Below are positions 8,329 to 18,193 of a stretch of DNA of 64,000 nt, piece after piece. This DNA is from Bradyrhizobium centrolobii (lineage in GTDB: Bacteria; Pseudomonadota; Alphaproteobacteria; Rhizobiales; Xanthobacteraceae), in assembly GCF_001641635.1 (NCBI RefSeq), contig NZ_LUUB01000079.1, positions 391,308 to 455,307 of the forward strand, in the 5' to 3' direction. Every line of letters begins with the position of its first letter. Position 1 is the first letter of the stretch. Under the pieces are notes generated by a model that ran no database searches, was not told the DNA's origin, and saw nothing but the letters and a program-made list of their open reading frames with translations. The position numbers were made by a program, and so were the translations under genes.

Positions 8329-9510
8329 TTAAGCGCCCCAGGGCAGGCGGATGGTGGCGCTCGCGGTGGCCGCGATGCCTTCCTCGCGGCCGGTGAAGCC
8401 GAGCCGCTCGCTGGTCGTCGCCTTGACGGCGACACGGGAGATGTCGACCCCAGATATCTCAGCGATGCGCGCGCGCATGGTGTCGCGCAGCGGGCCGATC
8501 TTCGGCCGTTCGCAGATCAGCGTCACCTCGAGATTGGCGACGCGGCCGCCGCGCTGCGAGACGCGGTCGATGGCGTATTTCAGGAACTGATCGGAGGAGG
8601 CGCCCTTCCACTTCACATCGCTCGGCGGGAAATGCGAGCCGATGTCGCCGTCGGCGAGCGCACCGAGGATGGCGTCGACCAGTGCATGCAGGCCGACATC
8701 GCCGTCGGAATGGGCCAGAAAACCTTTCGTGTGCGGCACGCGCACGCCGCAGATCATGACGTGGTCGCCTTCGCCGAAGGCGTGCACGTCATAGCCGGTG
8801 CCGGTCCTGATATCGCCGAGCTGGGCGGCCAGGCGCGCTTCCTCGCGCACGAAGTCTTCGGGAGTGGTGAGCTTCATATTGGCAACATCGCCTTCAAAGG
8901 TTGCAACCGTCAATCCCGCCCATTCGGCAATCGCCGCATCATCGGTGAAATCGCTGCGTCCTTCCTTTGCCGCGCGACGATGCGCCTCGAGAATGACGTC
9001 GAAGCGAAAGGATTGCGGCGTCTGGGCGATTCTCAGGCGCGCACGATCCGGCGTGCCCTCGATGTTTCCAGCCTCGCCGGTGAGCTTGATGGTGTCGGTG
9101 ACGGGAATGGCGGGGATTGCCGCACCGGTGCGGCTTGCCGCCTCGATCGCACGCGAGATCAGGGCCTGCGAGACGAAGGGCCGCGCCGCGTCGTGGATCA
9201 GGACGATGTCCGGCTTGTGCTTTGCGAGCGCTTCGAGACCGGCGAGCACCGAGGCCTGCCGGGTCGCACCGCCATTGGTCGGCGGCTCGTGGCGCAGGCC
9301 TGCGACAGCGGCGGTGAACATGGCGCTGTCGTCGGGATTGACCACCGGCTGTACCGCGAACACGTCAGCGTGGCGGCTGAAGGCCTCCATGGCGCGATAG
9401 ATCACGGGCTGGCCGCCGAGCGTGCGGTATTGCTTCGGCCCGCCGGCGCCTGCGCGCAGGCTGCGACCGGCTGCGACGAGAACGACTCCAGTGCGCTCTG
9501 ATTTCGCCAT
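8329..9510 (-). CDS. ispDF: Bifunctional IspD/IspF enzyme of the MEP isoprenoid pathway
   Basis: This 393-residue fusion has two enzymes. Residues about 1-230 are 2-C-methyl-D-erythritol 4-phosphate cytidylyltransferase (nucleotide-binding start VVLVAAGRSLRAGAGGPKQY, later LIHDAARPF). Residues about 235-393 are the 2,4-cyclodiphosphate synthase, with the metal-binding GYDVHAFG and the loop FLAHSDGDVGLHAL. They catalyse two non-consecutive steps towards isopentenyl diphosphate. The fusion is typical of Alphaproteobacteria. It is transcribed away from dusB, sharing a 200-base divergent region. Confidence 0.96.
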   Translation of the reverse strand: MAKSERTGVVLVAAGRSLRAGAGGPKQYRTLGGQPVIYRAMEAFSRHADVFAVQPVVNPDDSAMFTAAVAGLRHEPPTNGGATRQASVLAGLEALAKHKPDIVLIHDAARPFVSQALISRAIEAASRTGAAIPAIPVTDTIKLTGEAGNIEGTPDRARLRIAQTPQSFRFDVILEAHRRAAKEGRSDFTDDAAIAEWAGLTVATFEGDVANMKLTTPEDFVREEARLAAQLGDIRTGTGYDVHAFGEGDHVMICGVRVPHTKGFLAHSDGDVGLHALVDAILGALADGDIGSHFPPSDVKWKGASSDQFLKYAIDRVSQRGGRVANLEVTLICERPKIGPLRDTMRARIAEISGVDISRVAVKATTSERLGFTGREEGIAATASATIRLPWGA

Positions 9511-9590
9511 AGGGCTCGATTACTCAATTGCTGGTGGTGGTCGGGGAGAGGGTGGATTGGCTGGCATGCCTCTAGCACGGCAGGGCCGCA

Positions 9591-9622
9591 AAAAAAGGGG
9601 GTTTCCCGACGCTGTGGGAAAC
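9591..9622 (-). terminator. Hairpin plus T-run on the minus strand upstream of ispDF
   Basis: The perfect seven-base inverted repeat GTTTCCC (9601-9607) / GGGAAAC (9616-9622) is followed on the minus strand by a C-run and seven T residues (about 9590-9600). This has the form of an intrinsic terminator, but it lies upstream of ispDF. It could stop antisense transcripts from the dusB side, act as an attenuator in the ispDF leader, or be an operator. Confidence 0.35.
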
Positions 9623-9642
9623 AGCATTTTGCTGCACTGCAC

Positions 9643-9670
9643 TTGAAAGATTGGAAGAACTGTCTAAACT
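9643..9670 (+). promoter_or_regulatory. Candidate sigma-70-type promoter for dusB-ntrBC
   Basis: TTGAAA (9643-9648) and TAAACT (9665-9670) are separated by 16 bases and lie about 60 bases before the chosen dusB start. The match to -35 and -10 consensus is moderate. I see no sigma-54 GG-N10-GC element here. This is inference from sequence pattern only. Confidence 0.35.
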
Positions 9671-9728
9671 GTAGGCATGGCGCTTGACTGCACAAGAATT
9701 GTGCGCAAGATTGGCCATGGCAGGTGCG

Positions 9729-10793
9729 ATGAGGCCCTGTCCTGTGAACGAGACCTTCGTGACCGGCTCGGTAGGATTCGGCGCTAAGCCGTTGAAGATA
9801 GGCGATATTGACGTCGCCACCCCGGTTTTCCTGGCGCCGATGTCAGGGGTGACCGACTCGCCGTTCCGGCGGCTGACCGCCGAGCTCGGGGCCGGCCTCG
9901 TCGTGTCCGAAATGACCGCCAGCGACGATCTCGCCAACGGCCATGTGATGTCGCGGTTGCGCTGCGAAGCGAGCGGAATCGGTCCGCATGTGGTGCAGCT
10001 TGCCGGCTGCGAGGCGCACTGGATGGCAGAGGGTGCCCGGATCGCGGAAGCCGGCGGCGCCGACATCATCGACATCAACATGGGCTGTCCCGCCCGTCAC
10101 GTCACCGGCGGCCAGTCCGGCTCCGCGCTGATGCGCGATCTCGATCATGCCGTCAGCCTGATCGAGGCGACGATCGCGGCGGTGAAAGTGCCGGTGACAC
10201 TGAAGATGCGGCTCGGCTGGGACGACCGCACCCGCAACGCGCCGGAATTGGCGCGGCGCGCGAAAGAAGCCGGCGTCAAGCTCGTCACCGTGCATGGCCG
10301 CACCCGCTGCCAGTTCTACAAGGGCGAGGCCGACTGGGACGCGATCCGCGCGGTGCGCGAGGCGATCTCCATTCCGCTCGTCGTCAATGGCGACATCACA
10401 TCCTATGAAAAGGCGCTCGCTGCGCTCGATGCCTCCGGCGCGGATGCCGTGATGATCGGCCGCGGCGCGCAGGGTCAGCCCTGGCTGCCCGGCCAGATCG
10501 GCCGCCGCCTGAACGGCGGGACGGCGGAGGCTTTGCCCTCGCTCGAGCAGCAGCTCGGCTATGTCCGCACGCTCTATGAGGGCGTCTGTGCACTCTATGG
10601 CCTGCGGATTGGTTTGAAGCACGCGCGAAAGCATCTCGGCTGGGCGCTCGACGTCGCCGCGCAAGCAAGCCGCGCGCCGGCCGAGAAGCTGAAAGCCTGG
10701 CGCCAGATGATCCTGACCTCGGAGGATCCGCGCCTCGTTCACCGGTCCCTGCAAGATGCCTTCGACGACTTCGCATGGAGCGCTGCTGCATGA
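9729..10793 (+). CDS. dusB: tRNA-dihydrouridine synthase DusB (NifR3)
   Basis: This flavoenzyme of about 354 residues reduces uridine to dihydrouridine in tRNA. Seen in the sequence are the FMN-binding start LAPMSGVTDSPFRRL, the catalytic cysteine in NMGCPARHVTGGQSGSALM, the LKMRLGW lysine region and the HGRTR motif. In Alphaproteobacteria it was named NifR3 because it precedes ntrBC, as here. The start is uncertain: ATG 9729, ATG 9717 and a TTG at 9684 are all in frame; I chose 9729 because of the AGG four bases before it. The stop overlaps the ntrB start (ATGA). Confidence 0.94.
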   Translation: MRPCPVNETFVTGSVGFGAKPLKIGDIDVATPVFLAPMSGVTDSPFRRLTAELGAGLVVSEMTASDDLANGHVMSRLRCEASGIGPHVVQLAGCEAHWMAEGARIAEAGGADIIDINMGCPARHVTGGQSGSALMRDLDHAVSLIEATIAAVKVPVTLKMRLGWDDRTRNAPELARRAKEAGVKLVTVHGRTRCQFYKGEADWDAIRAVREAISIPLVVNGDITSYEKALAALDASGADAVMIGRGAQGQPWLPGQIGRRLNGGTAEALPSLEQQLGYVRTLYEGVCALYGLRIGLKHARKHLGWALDVAAQASRAPAEKLKAWRQMILTSEDPRLVHRSLQDAFDDFAWSAAA

Positions 10794-11965
10794 GCTCAGC
10801 CGCTGAACATCGTCGGCCGCTTTCGTCCGACAGCGACGCGATCCTGGATGCCCTGCCCAATCCCGTGCTCACGATCGGGCCCGACGGCAAGATCGTCGCC
10901 GCCAACATCGCGACCGAGGCCTTCTTCGAGATCTCGACGCAGTTCTTGAAACGGCAGTCGCTGAAGGAGCTGGTACCGTTCGGCAGTCCGCTGCTGGCGC
11001 TGATCGACCAGGTTCGCGCCTCCAATTCGCCAGTCAACGAATACAAGGTCGATCTCGGCACGCCACGCATGGGCGGCGATCGCCAGGTCGATCTCCATGT
11101 CGCGCCACTCACGGAGCGGCCGGGCCATATCGTGGTGATGCTCCAGGAGCGCACCATCGCCGACAAGATGGACCGCCAGCTCACCCATCGCAGCGCCGCG
11201 CGCTCGGTGATCGCGCTGGCCGCGATGCTCGCACATGAGATCAAGAATCCGCTCTCCGGCATCCGCGGCGCGGCGCAGCTCCTGGAACAGCAGGCCTCCT
11301 CGGAAGACCGCATGCTGACGCGGCTGATCTGCGACGAGGCCGACCGGATCGTAACGCTGGTCGACCGCATGGAGGTGTTCGGCGACGAGCGGCCCGTGGT
11401 GCGCGGTCCCGTCAACATCCATTCGGTGCTCGATCACGTGAAGCGGCTGGCGCAATCCGGCTTTGCCCGCAACATCCGTTTCATCGAGGACTACGATCCC
11501 TCGCTGCCGCCGGTGCTGGCGAATCAGGACCAGCTGATCCAGGTTTTCCTCAACCTCGTGAAAAACGCCGCGGAAGCCCTGATCGACGTCCCCGACGCCG
11601 AGATCCAGCTCACCACCGCCTTCCGTCCCGGCGTGCGCCTGTCAGTCCCCGGTCAAAAATCACGGGTATCCCTGCCGCTTGAATTCTGCGTCAAGGACAA
11701 TGGACCAGGCGTGCCGGACGATCTTCTGCCCAACCTGTTCGATCCCTTCGTGACCACCAAACAGACCGGCTCAGGTCTCGGCCTGGCGCTGGTCGCGAAA
11801 ATCATCGGCGATCACGGGGGCATCATCGAATGCGAGTCTCAGCCGCGCAAGACCACCTTCCGCGTGCTGATGCCGATGTACTCAACATCGATCAAACACG
11901 CCGATCAAAGCAGTCACGCCGACTCTGCCGGGAAGTCGTCGCCTGCGTCACAGGGGGCAAAATGA
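10790..11965 (+). CDS. ntrB: Nitrogen regulation sensor kinase NtrB
   Basis: This cytoplasmic 391-residue histidine kinase phosphorylates NtrC under nitrogen limitation and is normally controlled by PII. An N-terminal PAS domain (about residues 15-110) is followed by the phosphoacceptor helix AHEIKNPLSGIRG, with the conserved His. The ATPase domain has the N box (NLVKNAAEAL) and G boxes (DNGPGVPDD, TKQTGSGLGLALV). There are no transmembrane segments. The ATG overlaps the dusB stop by four bases, and ntrC begins nine bases after its end, giving a classic dusB-ntrB-ntrC operon. Confidence 0.95.
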   Translation: MSSAAEHRRPLSSDSDAILDALPNPVLTIGPDGKIVAANIATEAFFEISTQFLKRQSLKELVPFGSPLLALIDQVRASNSPVNEYKVDLGTPRMGGDRQVDLHVAPLTERPGHIVVMLQERTIADKMDRQLTHRSAARSVIALAAMLAHEIKNPLSGIRGAAQLLEQQASSEDRMLTRLICDEADRIVTLVDRMEVFGDERPVVRGPVNIHSVLDHVKRLAQSGFARNIRFIEDYDPSLPPVLANQDQLIQVFLNLVKNAAEALIDVPDAEIQLTTAFRPGVRLSVPGQKSRVSLPLEFCVKDNGPGVPDDLLPNLFDPFVTTKQTGSGLGLALVAKIIGDHGGIIECESQPRKTTFRVLMPMYSTSIKHADQSSHADSAGKSSPASQGAK

Positions 11966-11974
11966 GGATTAACG

Positions 11975-13417
<1,443 letters not shown>

Positions 13418-13434
13418 TCACAGCGGCCGGCGGT

Positions 13435-13501
13435 GGCTCAGCTCCCCCTACCAAAGCGGAGCTGAGCCTGTCCGAATCGCGCCGGCCTGGCTGGCCGGCG
13501 C
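13435..13501 (+). terminator. Two tandem hairpins after ntrC
   Basis: A perfect 11-base inverted repeat GGCTCAGCTCC (13435-13445) / GGAGCTGAGCC (13458-13468) is followed by a 9-base repeat GCGCCGGCC (13479-13487) / GGCCGGCGC (13493-13501) with a five-base loop. Neither is followed by a T-run on the plus strand. They probably mark the end of the dusB-ntrBC transcript or protect its 3' end. Confidence 0.5.
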
Positions 13502-13583
13502 GGTGAGCAGAAGTCGGAAAATGACCGAAATGTTCTGCGGTCTCGCGTGGGTTGGTCGCTCGACCGCAGGTCGCGGCGTGTCC

Positions 13584-13778
13584 TTATCTGACGAGCCGGG
13601 CCGGTGCCGCGGGCAGGACGTTGGCCGACTCCTGCATGCCGGGACCGTTGACCAGGAGGTCTGAGGCCACGATCAGCAGCAGCACGGCCGAGACCATCAT
13701 CGCGAGGAAGAATCTGTCCATCACCTTCAAGCCGTGATGCCGGGAATCCGTTCCGTCCGACGGGCGCCGATCCGACAT
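13584..13778 (-). CDS. Small single-pass membrane protein between ntrC and ntrY
   Basis: This encodes 64 residues with one clear hydrophobic helix (FFLAMMVSAVLLLIVASDLL, about residues 23-42), a charged N-terminus and a short C-terminal tail. It lies on the strand opposite to ntrC and ntrY and its 5' end faces the ntrY promoter region. No strong ribosome site is visible. The membrane helix and the lack of any competing gene support it being real; the function is unknown. Confidence 0.45.
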   Translation of the reverse strand: MSDRRPSDGTDSRHHGLKVMDRFFLAMMVSAVLLLIVASDLLVNGPGMQESANVLPAAPARLVR

Positions 13779-13883
13779 GCCAGCCCGCCAAAAACCTGCC
13801 AGCGCTGTGGATGCGCCGGTCCGTTACGGCCTAGACGCCGCGGAATTGTCGCAATTCGGCAACATTGTGGTAGGAATGCATCA

Positions 13884-16295
13884 GTGTCCGCCTCGCCGCG
13901 GATCCCCGTTTTCAGCACCATTGCCGGAATGACCAGCGCAGATACCTCGGCCGCATCCTTTGACACGGCCCCAGCCGAAGAGCCCAAGCGCTGGTCGCTG
14001 AGCCGGTTGCTGGCACCTTTTGCCGTGGCGCTGGCACTGCTGTCGGCGTTTCTAACCTTCGTGGTCCTGACCGGCCTGACCAGGATCGAGCCGACACCCG
14101 AGGTCGTCCGGTCCTTCCTGCTGATCAATGCCGGCACCATCCTGCTCCTGGTCGGCATCATCGTCCGCGAAGTCTGGCAGATGATCCAGGCCCGCCGGCG
14201 AGGGCGGGCGGCGGCGCGGCTGCACGTCCAGATCGTCGGCCTGTTCTCGATCGTTGCGGTGCTCCCGGCGGTGCTGGTTGCCGTCATCGCCAACGTCACC
14301 ATCGAGCGCGGACTGGACCGCCTGTTCTCGGGACCGACCAAGGAGGTCATACAGAACTCGCTGTTCATCGCGCGCGCCTATATGCAGGAGCATGCGCAGC
14401 TCATCCGCGGCGACATCATCGGCATGGCCAATGACGTCGCGCGCGTCTCGCTGCTGTTTGACCGCGATCGGCAGTCCTTTCTCCAGATCCTGACGGCGAG
14501 TGCGGCGGCCCGCAACCTGCCGGGCGCCATGATCATGGGCAAGGACGCCAATCCGATCCTGTCGGCGGAAACCGGCGGCATCCCGCTCGCCTTCTCGCCG
14601 CCAAATCCGGAATTTTTGAAGAACGTCAACGAGAACGAGCCCGAGATCGCCGTCCTGCCCGACCAGAATCTGGTCGCTGCCGTGATCAGGCTCAGGTCCT
14701 TCAACGACACCTTCCTCTACGTCGCCCGCCAGCTCGATCCGCGCGTGGTGGATCAACTCAAGCAGACCGAGCTCAGCGTCGCCGAATACGCCCAGATCGA
14801 GTCTCGCCGGCTCGGCATCCAGGTCGCCTTCGCGCTGATGTTCGCGGTGATCGCGCTCACCATCCTGATGGCCTCGGTGCTGATCGGGTTCAACTTCGCC
14901 AACTCGCTGGTGGCGCCGATCCGGCGGCTGATGAACGCGGCCCACACGGTCTCGACCGGCAATCTGCATGTGCAGGTGCCCGTGCATAAGTCGGAAGGCG
15001 ACCTCGCGCAGCTGGGTGAGACCTTCAACAAGATGACGCAGGAATTGCGCAGCCAGCGCGACGAACTCGTCAACGCCAGCGATCTCATCGACAGCCGTCG
15101 CCGCTTCATCGAGGCGGTGCTCTCCTCGGCCAGCGCCGGCATCATCGGTGTCGATGCCTCCGGCAGCGTCGGCATCCTCAACCGCTCTGCCGAGAAGCTG
15201 ATCGGGCACGCCGAGTCCGAGACGCTCGGCCATCCCTTGTCCGACGTACTGCCCGAGCTCGACGAGATGATGAAGACCGCGCGGGAAGGGACCCAGCGCC
15301 TGGTGCAGGGGCAGATCACCATCACGCGCGACGGGCAGGAGCGCAATCTGTCGGTCCGCGTCAGCGCGGAGAAGACCAGCCAGCCGCGCGACAGCTACAT
15401 CATCACGCTCGACGACATCACCGAGCTCGTCTCGGCGCAGCGCACCTCGGCCTGGGGCGACGTGGCGCGCCGCATCGCCCACGAGATCAAGAACCCGCTG
15501 ACGCCGATCCAGCTCTCCGCCGAGCGCATCCGCCGCAAGTTCGGCAAGTCCATCACCGAGGACAAGGACAAGCAGATCTTCGATCAGTGCACCGACACCA
15601 TCGTACGCCAGGTCGACGATATCCGGCGCATGGTCGACGAATTCTCGCGCTTCGCGCGCATGCCGAAGCCGGTGATGGAAGGCGAGGACGTCGCCGACAC
15701 CGTGCGGCAGGCCGTGTTCCTGATGAAGGTCGCCCATCCCGAGATCGATATCGAGGCCGAGTTCAAGGAAGATCCGCTGCGCGCCCAGTTCGACCGGCGG
15801 CTGATCTCCCAGGCGGTCACCAACATCGTCAAGAACGCGACGGAGGCGATCGAGCAGGTGCCGGCCGAGGAGCTCGGCAAGGGATACGGCAAGGGCCGCA
15901 TCGACGTCGTGGTGTCGCGCGAGGGCGAGGACGTGCTGATCGACGTCATCGATAACGGTATCGGCCTGCCCAAGGTCGCGCGCTCGCGGCTCCTCGAGCC
16001 CTATGTGACGACGCGCGCCAAGGGCACCGGCCTCGGGCTCGCGATCGTCGGCCGCGTGCTGGAAGACCATGGCGGGCGCATCGAGCTGAAGGACGCCTCC
16101 GACTTCCGGGAGGGCCAGCGCGGTGCCTGGATGCGGATGCGCTTTGCGATCTCCGGCCATCCCTCGAAGATCGAGGTCGCCGAGGCGGCACCCGCCAACA
16201 CGAAACAGGAAACAAAAGAGCCGGCCCCCGGAACCAAAGGGCCGGCCGAAAAGACTAATGACTCAACGAAAATCGAAGCCTCAACAGGCAGCTGA
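13884..16295 (+). CDS. ntrY: Membrane sensor histidine kinase NtrY
   Basis: This protein of about 803 residues is the membrane sensor of the NtrYX nitrogen and redox system. It has several N-terminal transmembrane helices, a periplasmic region, a HAMP linker (SLVAPIRRLMNAA), a PAS domain (about residues 400-510) and a kinase core with AHEIKNPLTPIQLS and ATPase motifs (NIVKNATEAI, DNGIGLP, GTGLGLAIV). The GTG at 13884 has AGGA eight bases upstream; the alternative ATG at 13929 would remove 15 residues and has a poorer ribosome site. The C-terminal 35 residues are low-complexity and charged. The ntrX gene starts 17 bases later. Confidence 0.93.
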   Translation: MSASPRIPVFSTIAGMTSADTSAASFDTAPAEEPKRWSLSRLLAPFAVALALLSAFLTFVVLTGLTRIEPTPEVVRSFLLINAGTILLLVGIIVREVWQMIQARRRGRAAARLHVQIVGLFSIVAVLPAVLVAVIANVTIERGLDRLFSGPTKEVIQNSLFIARAYMQEHAQLIRGDIIGMANDVARVSLLFDRDRQSFLQILTASAAARNLPGAMIMGKDANPILSAETGGIPLAFSPPNPEFLKNVNENEPEIAVLPDQNLVAAVIRLRSFNDTFLYVARQLDPRVVDQLKQTELSVAEYAQIESRRLGIQVAFALMFAVIALTILMASVLIGFNFANSLVAPIRRLMNAAHTVSTGNLHVQVPVHKSEGDLAQLGETFNKMTQELRSQRDELVNASDLIDSRRRFIEAVLSSASAGIIGVDASGSVGILNRSAEKLIGHAESETLGHPLSDVLPELDEMMKTAREGTQRLVQGQITITRDGQERNLSVRVSAEKTSQPRDSYIITLDDITELVSAQRTSAWGDVARRIAHEIKNPLTPIQLSAERIRRKFGKSITEDKDKQIFDQCTDTIVRQVDDIRRMVDEFSRFARMPKPVMEGEDVADTVRQAVFLMKVAHPEIDIEAEFKEDPLRAQFDRRLISQAVTNIVKNATEAIEQVPAEELGKGYGKGRIDVVVSREGEDVLIDVIDNGIGLPKVARSRLLEPYVTTRAKGTGLGLAIVGRVLEDHGGRIELKDASDFREGQRGAWMRMRFAISGHPSKIEVAEAAPANTKQETKEPAPGTKGPAEKTNDSTKIEASTGS

Positions 16296-16312
16296 CAACA
16301 CAGGCGCGACCC

Positions 16313-17683
16313 ATGGCAAGTGAAATTCTGATTGTCGATGATGAGGCCGATATTCGGGATCTCGTTGCGGGCATTCTCGAAGACGAGGGATTTGTTACCC
16401 GGACCGCGCGCGACAGCGATACGGCGCTCGCCGAGATCGCCAACCGCCGACCGCATCTGGTGTTCCTCGACATCTGGCTCCAGGGCTCGAAGCTCGACGG
16501 GCTGCAACTGCTCGAGCAGGTCAAGAAGGACAATGCCGACCTGCCGGTCGTGATGATCTCGGGGCACGGCAACATCGAGACCGCCGTCGCCGCGATCAAG
16601 CGCGGCGCCTACGACTTCATCGAGAAGCCGTTCAAGGCGGATCGGCTGATCCTGGTGGCGACCCGGGCGCTGGAGAACTCGCGACTGAAGCGCGAGGTCA
16701 AGGAGCTGAAGCAGCTCGCGCCGAGCGCAAGCCAACTCGTCGGCCGCTCGCCCAGCATGAACCAGCTGCGCCAGACCATCGAGCGCGCGGCCAAGGCCAA
16801 CAGCCGCATCCTGATCGTCGGCCCCGCCGGCGCGGGCAAGGAGCTCACCGCGCGCACGCTGCACACGGCCTCGGGCCGCGCCGACGGGCCTTTCGTGGTG
16901 ATCAACGCGGCTGCGATCACGCCAGAGCGCATGGAGCACGAGCTGTTCGGCGTCGAGCAGACTAACGGCGAGCAGCCGCGCAAGCCCGGCGCGCTCGAAG
17001 AAGCTCACGGCGGCACGCTGTTCATCGACGAGATCGCGGACATGCCGCGCGAGACCCAGAACAAGATCCTGCGCGTGCTGGTCGAGCAGTCGTTCCAGCG
17101 CGTTGGCGGCACAGCCAAGGTCCAGGTCGACGTACGCATCATCTCCTCGACCGCGCGTAACCTCGAGGAGGAGATCGCGGCCGGCCATTTCCGTGAGGAT
17201 CTCTATCACCGCCTCTCGGTGGTGCCGATCCGCGTGCCCGCGCTGTCGGAACGGCGCGAGGACATCCCGGAATTGATCGACTACTTCATGGAGCAGATTT
17301 CGGCCGGCAGCGGCCTGCCCAAGCGCCAGATCGGACAGGACGCGATGGCGGTGCTGCAATCGCATGTCTGGCCCGGCAATGTGCGCCAGCTCCGCAATAA
17401 CGTTGAGAGAGTCATGATTCTTGCTGCGGGCGGGCCGGAGGTGATCATCACCGCCGACATGTTGCCGCAGGACGTCGGCTCGATGGTGCCGGCGATGCCG
17501 ACCAGCAACAATGGCGAGCACATCATGGGGCTGCCGCTGCGCGAGGCGCGGGAAGTGTTCGAGCGCGACTATCTGATTGCACAGATCAGCCGATTTTCAG
17601 GAAATATTTCTCGCACGGCAGAGTTCGTTGGCATGGAACGTTCGGCCCTGCACCGGAAGTTGAAGGCGCTCGGCGTCGGTTGA
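16313..17683 (+). CDS. ntrX: Response regulator NtrX
   Basis: This 456-residue partner of NtrY has a receiver domain (acceptor Asp near residue 53, HLVFLDIW), an AAA+ domain (Walker A GPAGAGKE, Walker B LFIDEIAD) and a C-terminal Fis-like DNA-binding helix pair. The GAFTGA loop needed to contact sigma-54 is absent: the corresponding region reads GVEQTNGEQPRKPGALEEA. That is a known property of alphaproteobacterial NtrX, which implies regulation by direct DNA binding rather than sigma-54 activation. It sits in the conserved order ntrY-ntrX-hfq. Confidence 0.95.
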   Translation: MASEILIVDDEADIRDLVAGILEDEGFVTRTARDSDTALAEIANRRPHLVFLDIWLQGSKLDGLQLLEQVKKDNADLPVVMISGHGNIETAVAAIKRGAYDFIEKPFKADRLILVATRALENSRLKREVKELKQLAPSASQLVGRSPSMNQLRQTIERAAKANSRILIVGPAGAGKELTARTLHTASGRADGPFVVINAAAITPERMEHELFGVEQTNGEQPRKPGALEEAHGGTLFIDEIADMPRETQNKILRVLVEQSFQRVGGTAKVQVDVRIISSTARNLEEEIAAGHFREDLYHRLSVVPIRVPALSERREDIPELIDYFMEQISAGSGLPKRQIGQDAMAVLQSHVWPGNVRQLRNNVERVMILAAGGPEVIITADMLPQDVGSMVPAMPTSNNGEHIMGLPLREAREVFERDYLIAQISRFSGNISRTAEFVGMERSALHRKLKALGVG

Positions 17684-17844
17684 CGCCCCGCGCCCTTGCG
17701 GGTCACACGTTCACAATATCCGAGGAAAAACATCGATTTCCGTAGTTTTTCGGTCCAATAGGGCGGGCTCTGCCGCGTGAAGCGGCTTGCCTAATAAGCC
17801 TACCTGTCCTCTAATCGTACGGCCGGACCTCCGAGGGGGATCTC

Positions 17845-17928
17845 ATGAGGGACGGCAACCGGGAGAGGCCCCAAATTTCACAAGAGGGCCGCAACCGGCG
17901 CAATAAAAAGAAACTCAAAGCGAGATAA
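17845..17928 (+). CDS. Possible 27-residue basic leader ORF before hfq
   Basis: An ATG at 17845 with a strong ribosome site (GAGGGGGA, about six bases upstream) opens a frame of 27 codons ending at TAA 17926-17928, five bases before the hfq ATG. The peptide has 11 Arg/Lys among 27 residues and no hydrophobic stretch. The hfq start itself has only a weak ribosome site, so coupling of hfq translation to this ORF is plausible. It may instead be chance; conservation was not checked. Confidence 0.38.
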   Translation: MRDGNRERPQISQEGRNRRNKKKLKAR

Positions 17929-17933
17929 AAACA

Positions 17934-18182
17934 ATGGCGGCAGACCGCGCACAAAACCTACAGGACACCTTCCTTAATCACGTTCGCAAAACCAAGACGC
18001 CACTGACGATCTTTCTGGTCAACGGAGTGAAGCTCCAGGGCATTGTGACCTGGTTCGACAATTTCTGTTTGCTGCTTCGGCGCGACGGTCACTCGCAGCT
18101 CGTTTACAAGCATGCGATCTCGACCATCATGCCTGGCGCTCCGATCCAGCTGTTCGAAGGCGGTGAGGATCAGCCGGCTTGA
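17934..18182 (+). CDS. hfq: RNA chaperone Hfq
   Basis: This 82-residue Sm-like protein forms hexamers that pair small RNAs with mRNAs. Seen are the Sm1 region (LQDTFLNHVRKTKTPLTIFL, VNGVKLQG) and the Sm2 motif YKHAISTI, with Gln-Asp in the N-terminal helix. In rhizobia Hfq also affects nitrogen fixation gene expression. The gene follows ntrX by 250 bases and precedes hflX by 11 bases. The length is typical of Alphaproteobacteria, lacking the long E. coli tail. Only a weak ribosome site precedes its ATG. Confidence 0.97.
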   Translation: MAADRAQNLQDTFLNHVRKTKTPLTIFLVNGVKLQGIVTWFDNFCLLLRRDGHSQLVYKHAISTIMPGAPIQLFEGGEDQPA

Positions 18183-18193
18183 GAGTGATCTGA

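Noticed and set aside
7657..9501. 614-codon plus-strand open frame
   Set aside because: Antisense to cinA and ispDF, both of which have clear family motifs; composition is typical of a shadow frame.
14052..16160. 702-codon minus-strand open frame
   Set aside because: It lies fully antisense to ntrY, is rich in Arg, Asp, His and Gly without domain features, and is a GC-driven shadow.
16001..17521. 506-codon minus-strand open frame
   Set aside because: Antisense to the ntrY end and ntrX; no family features.
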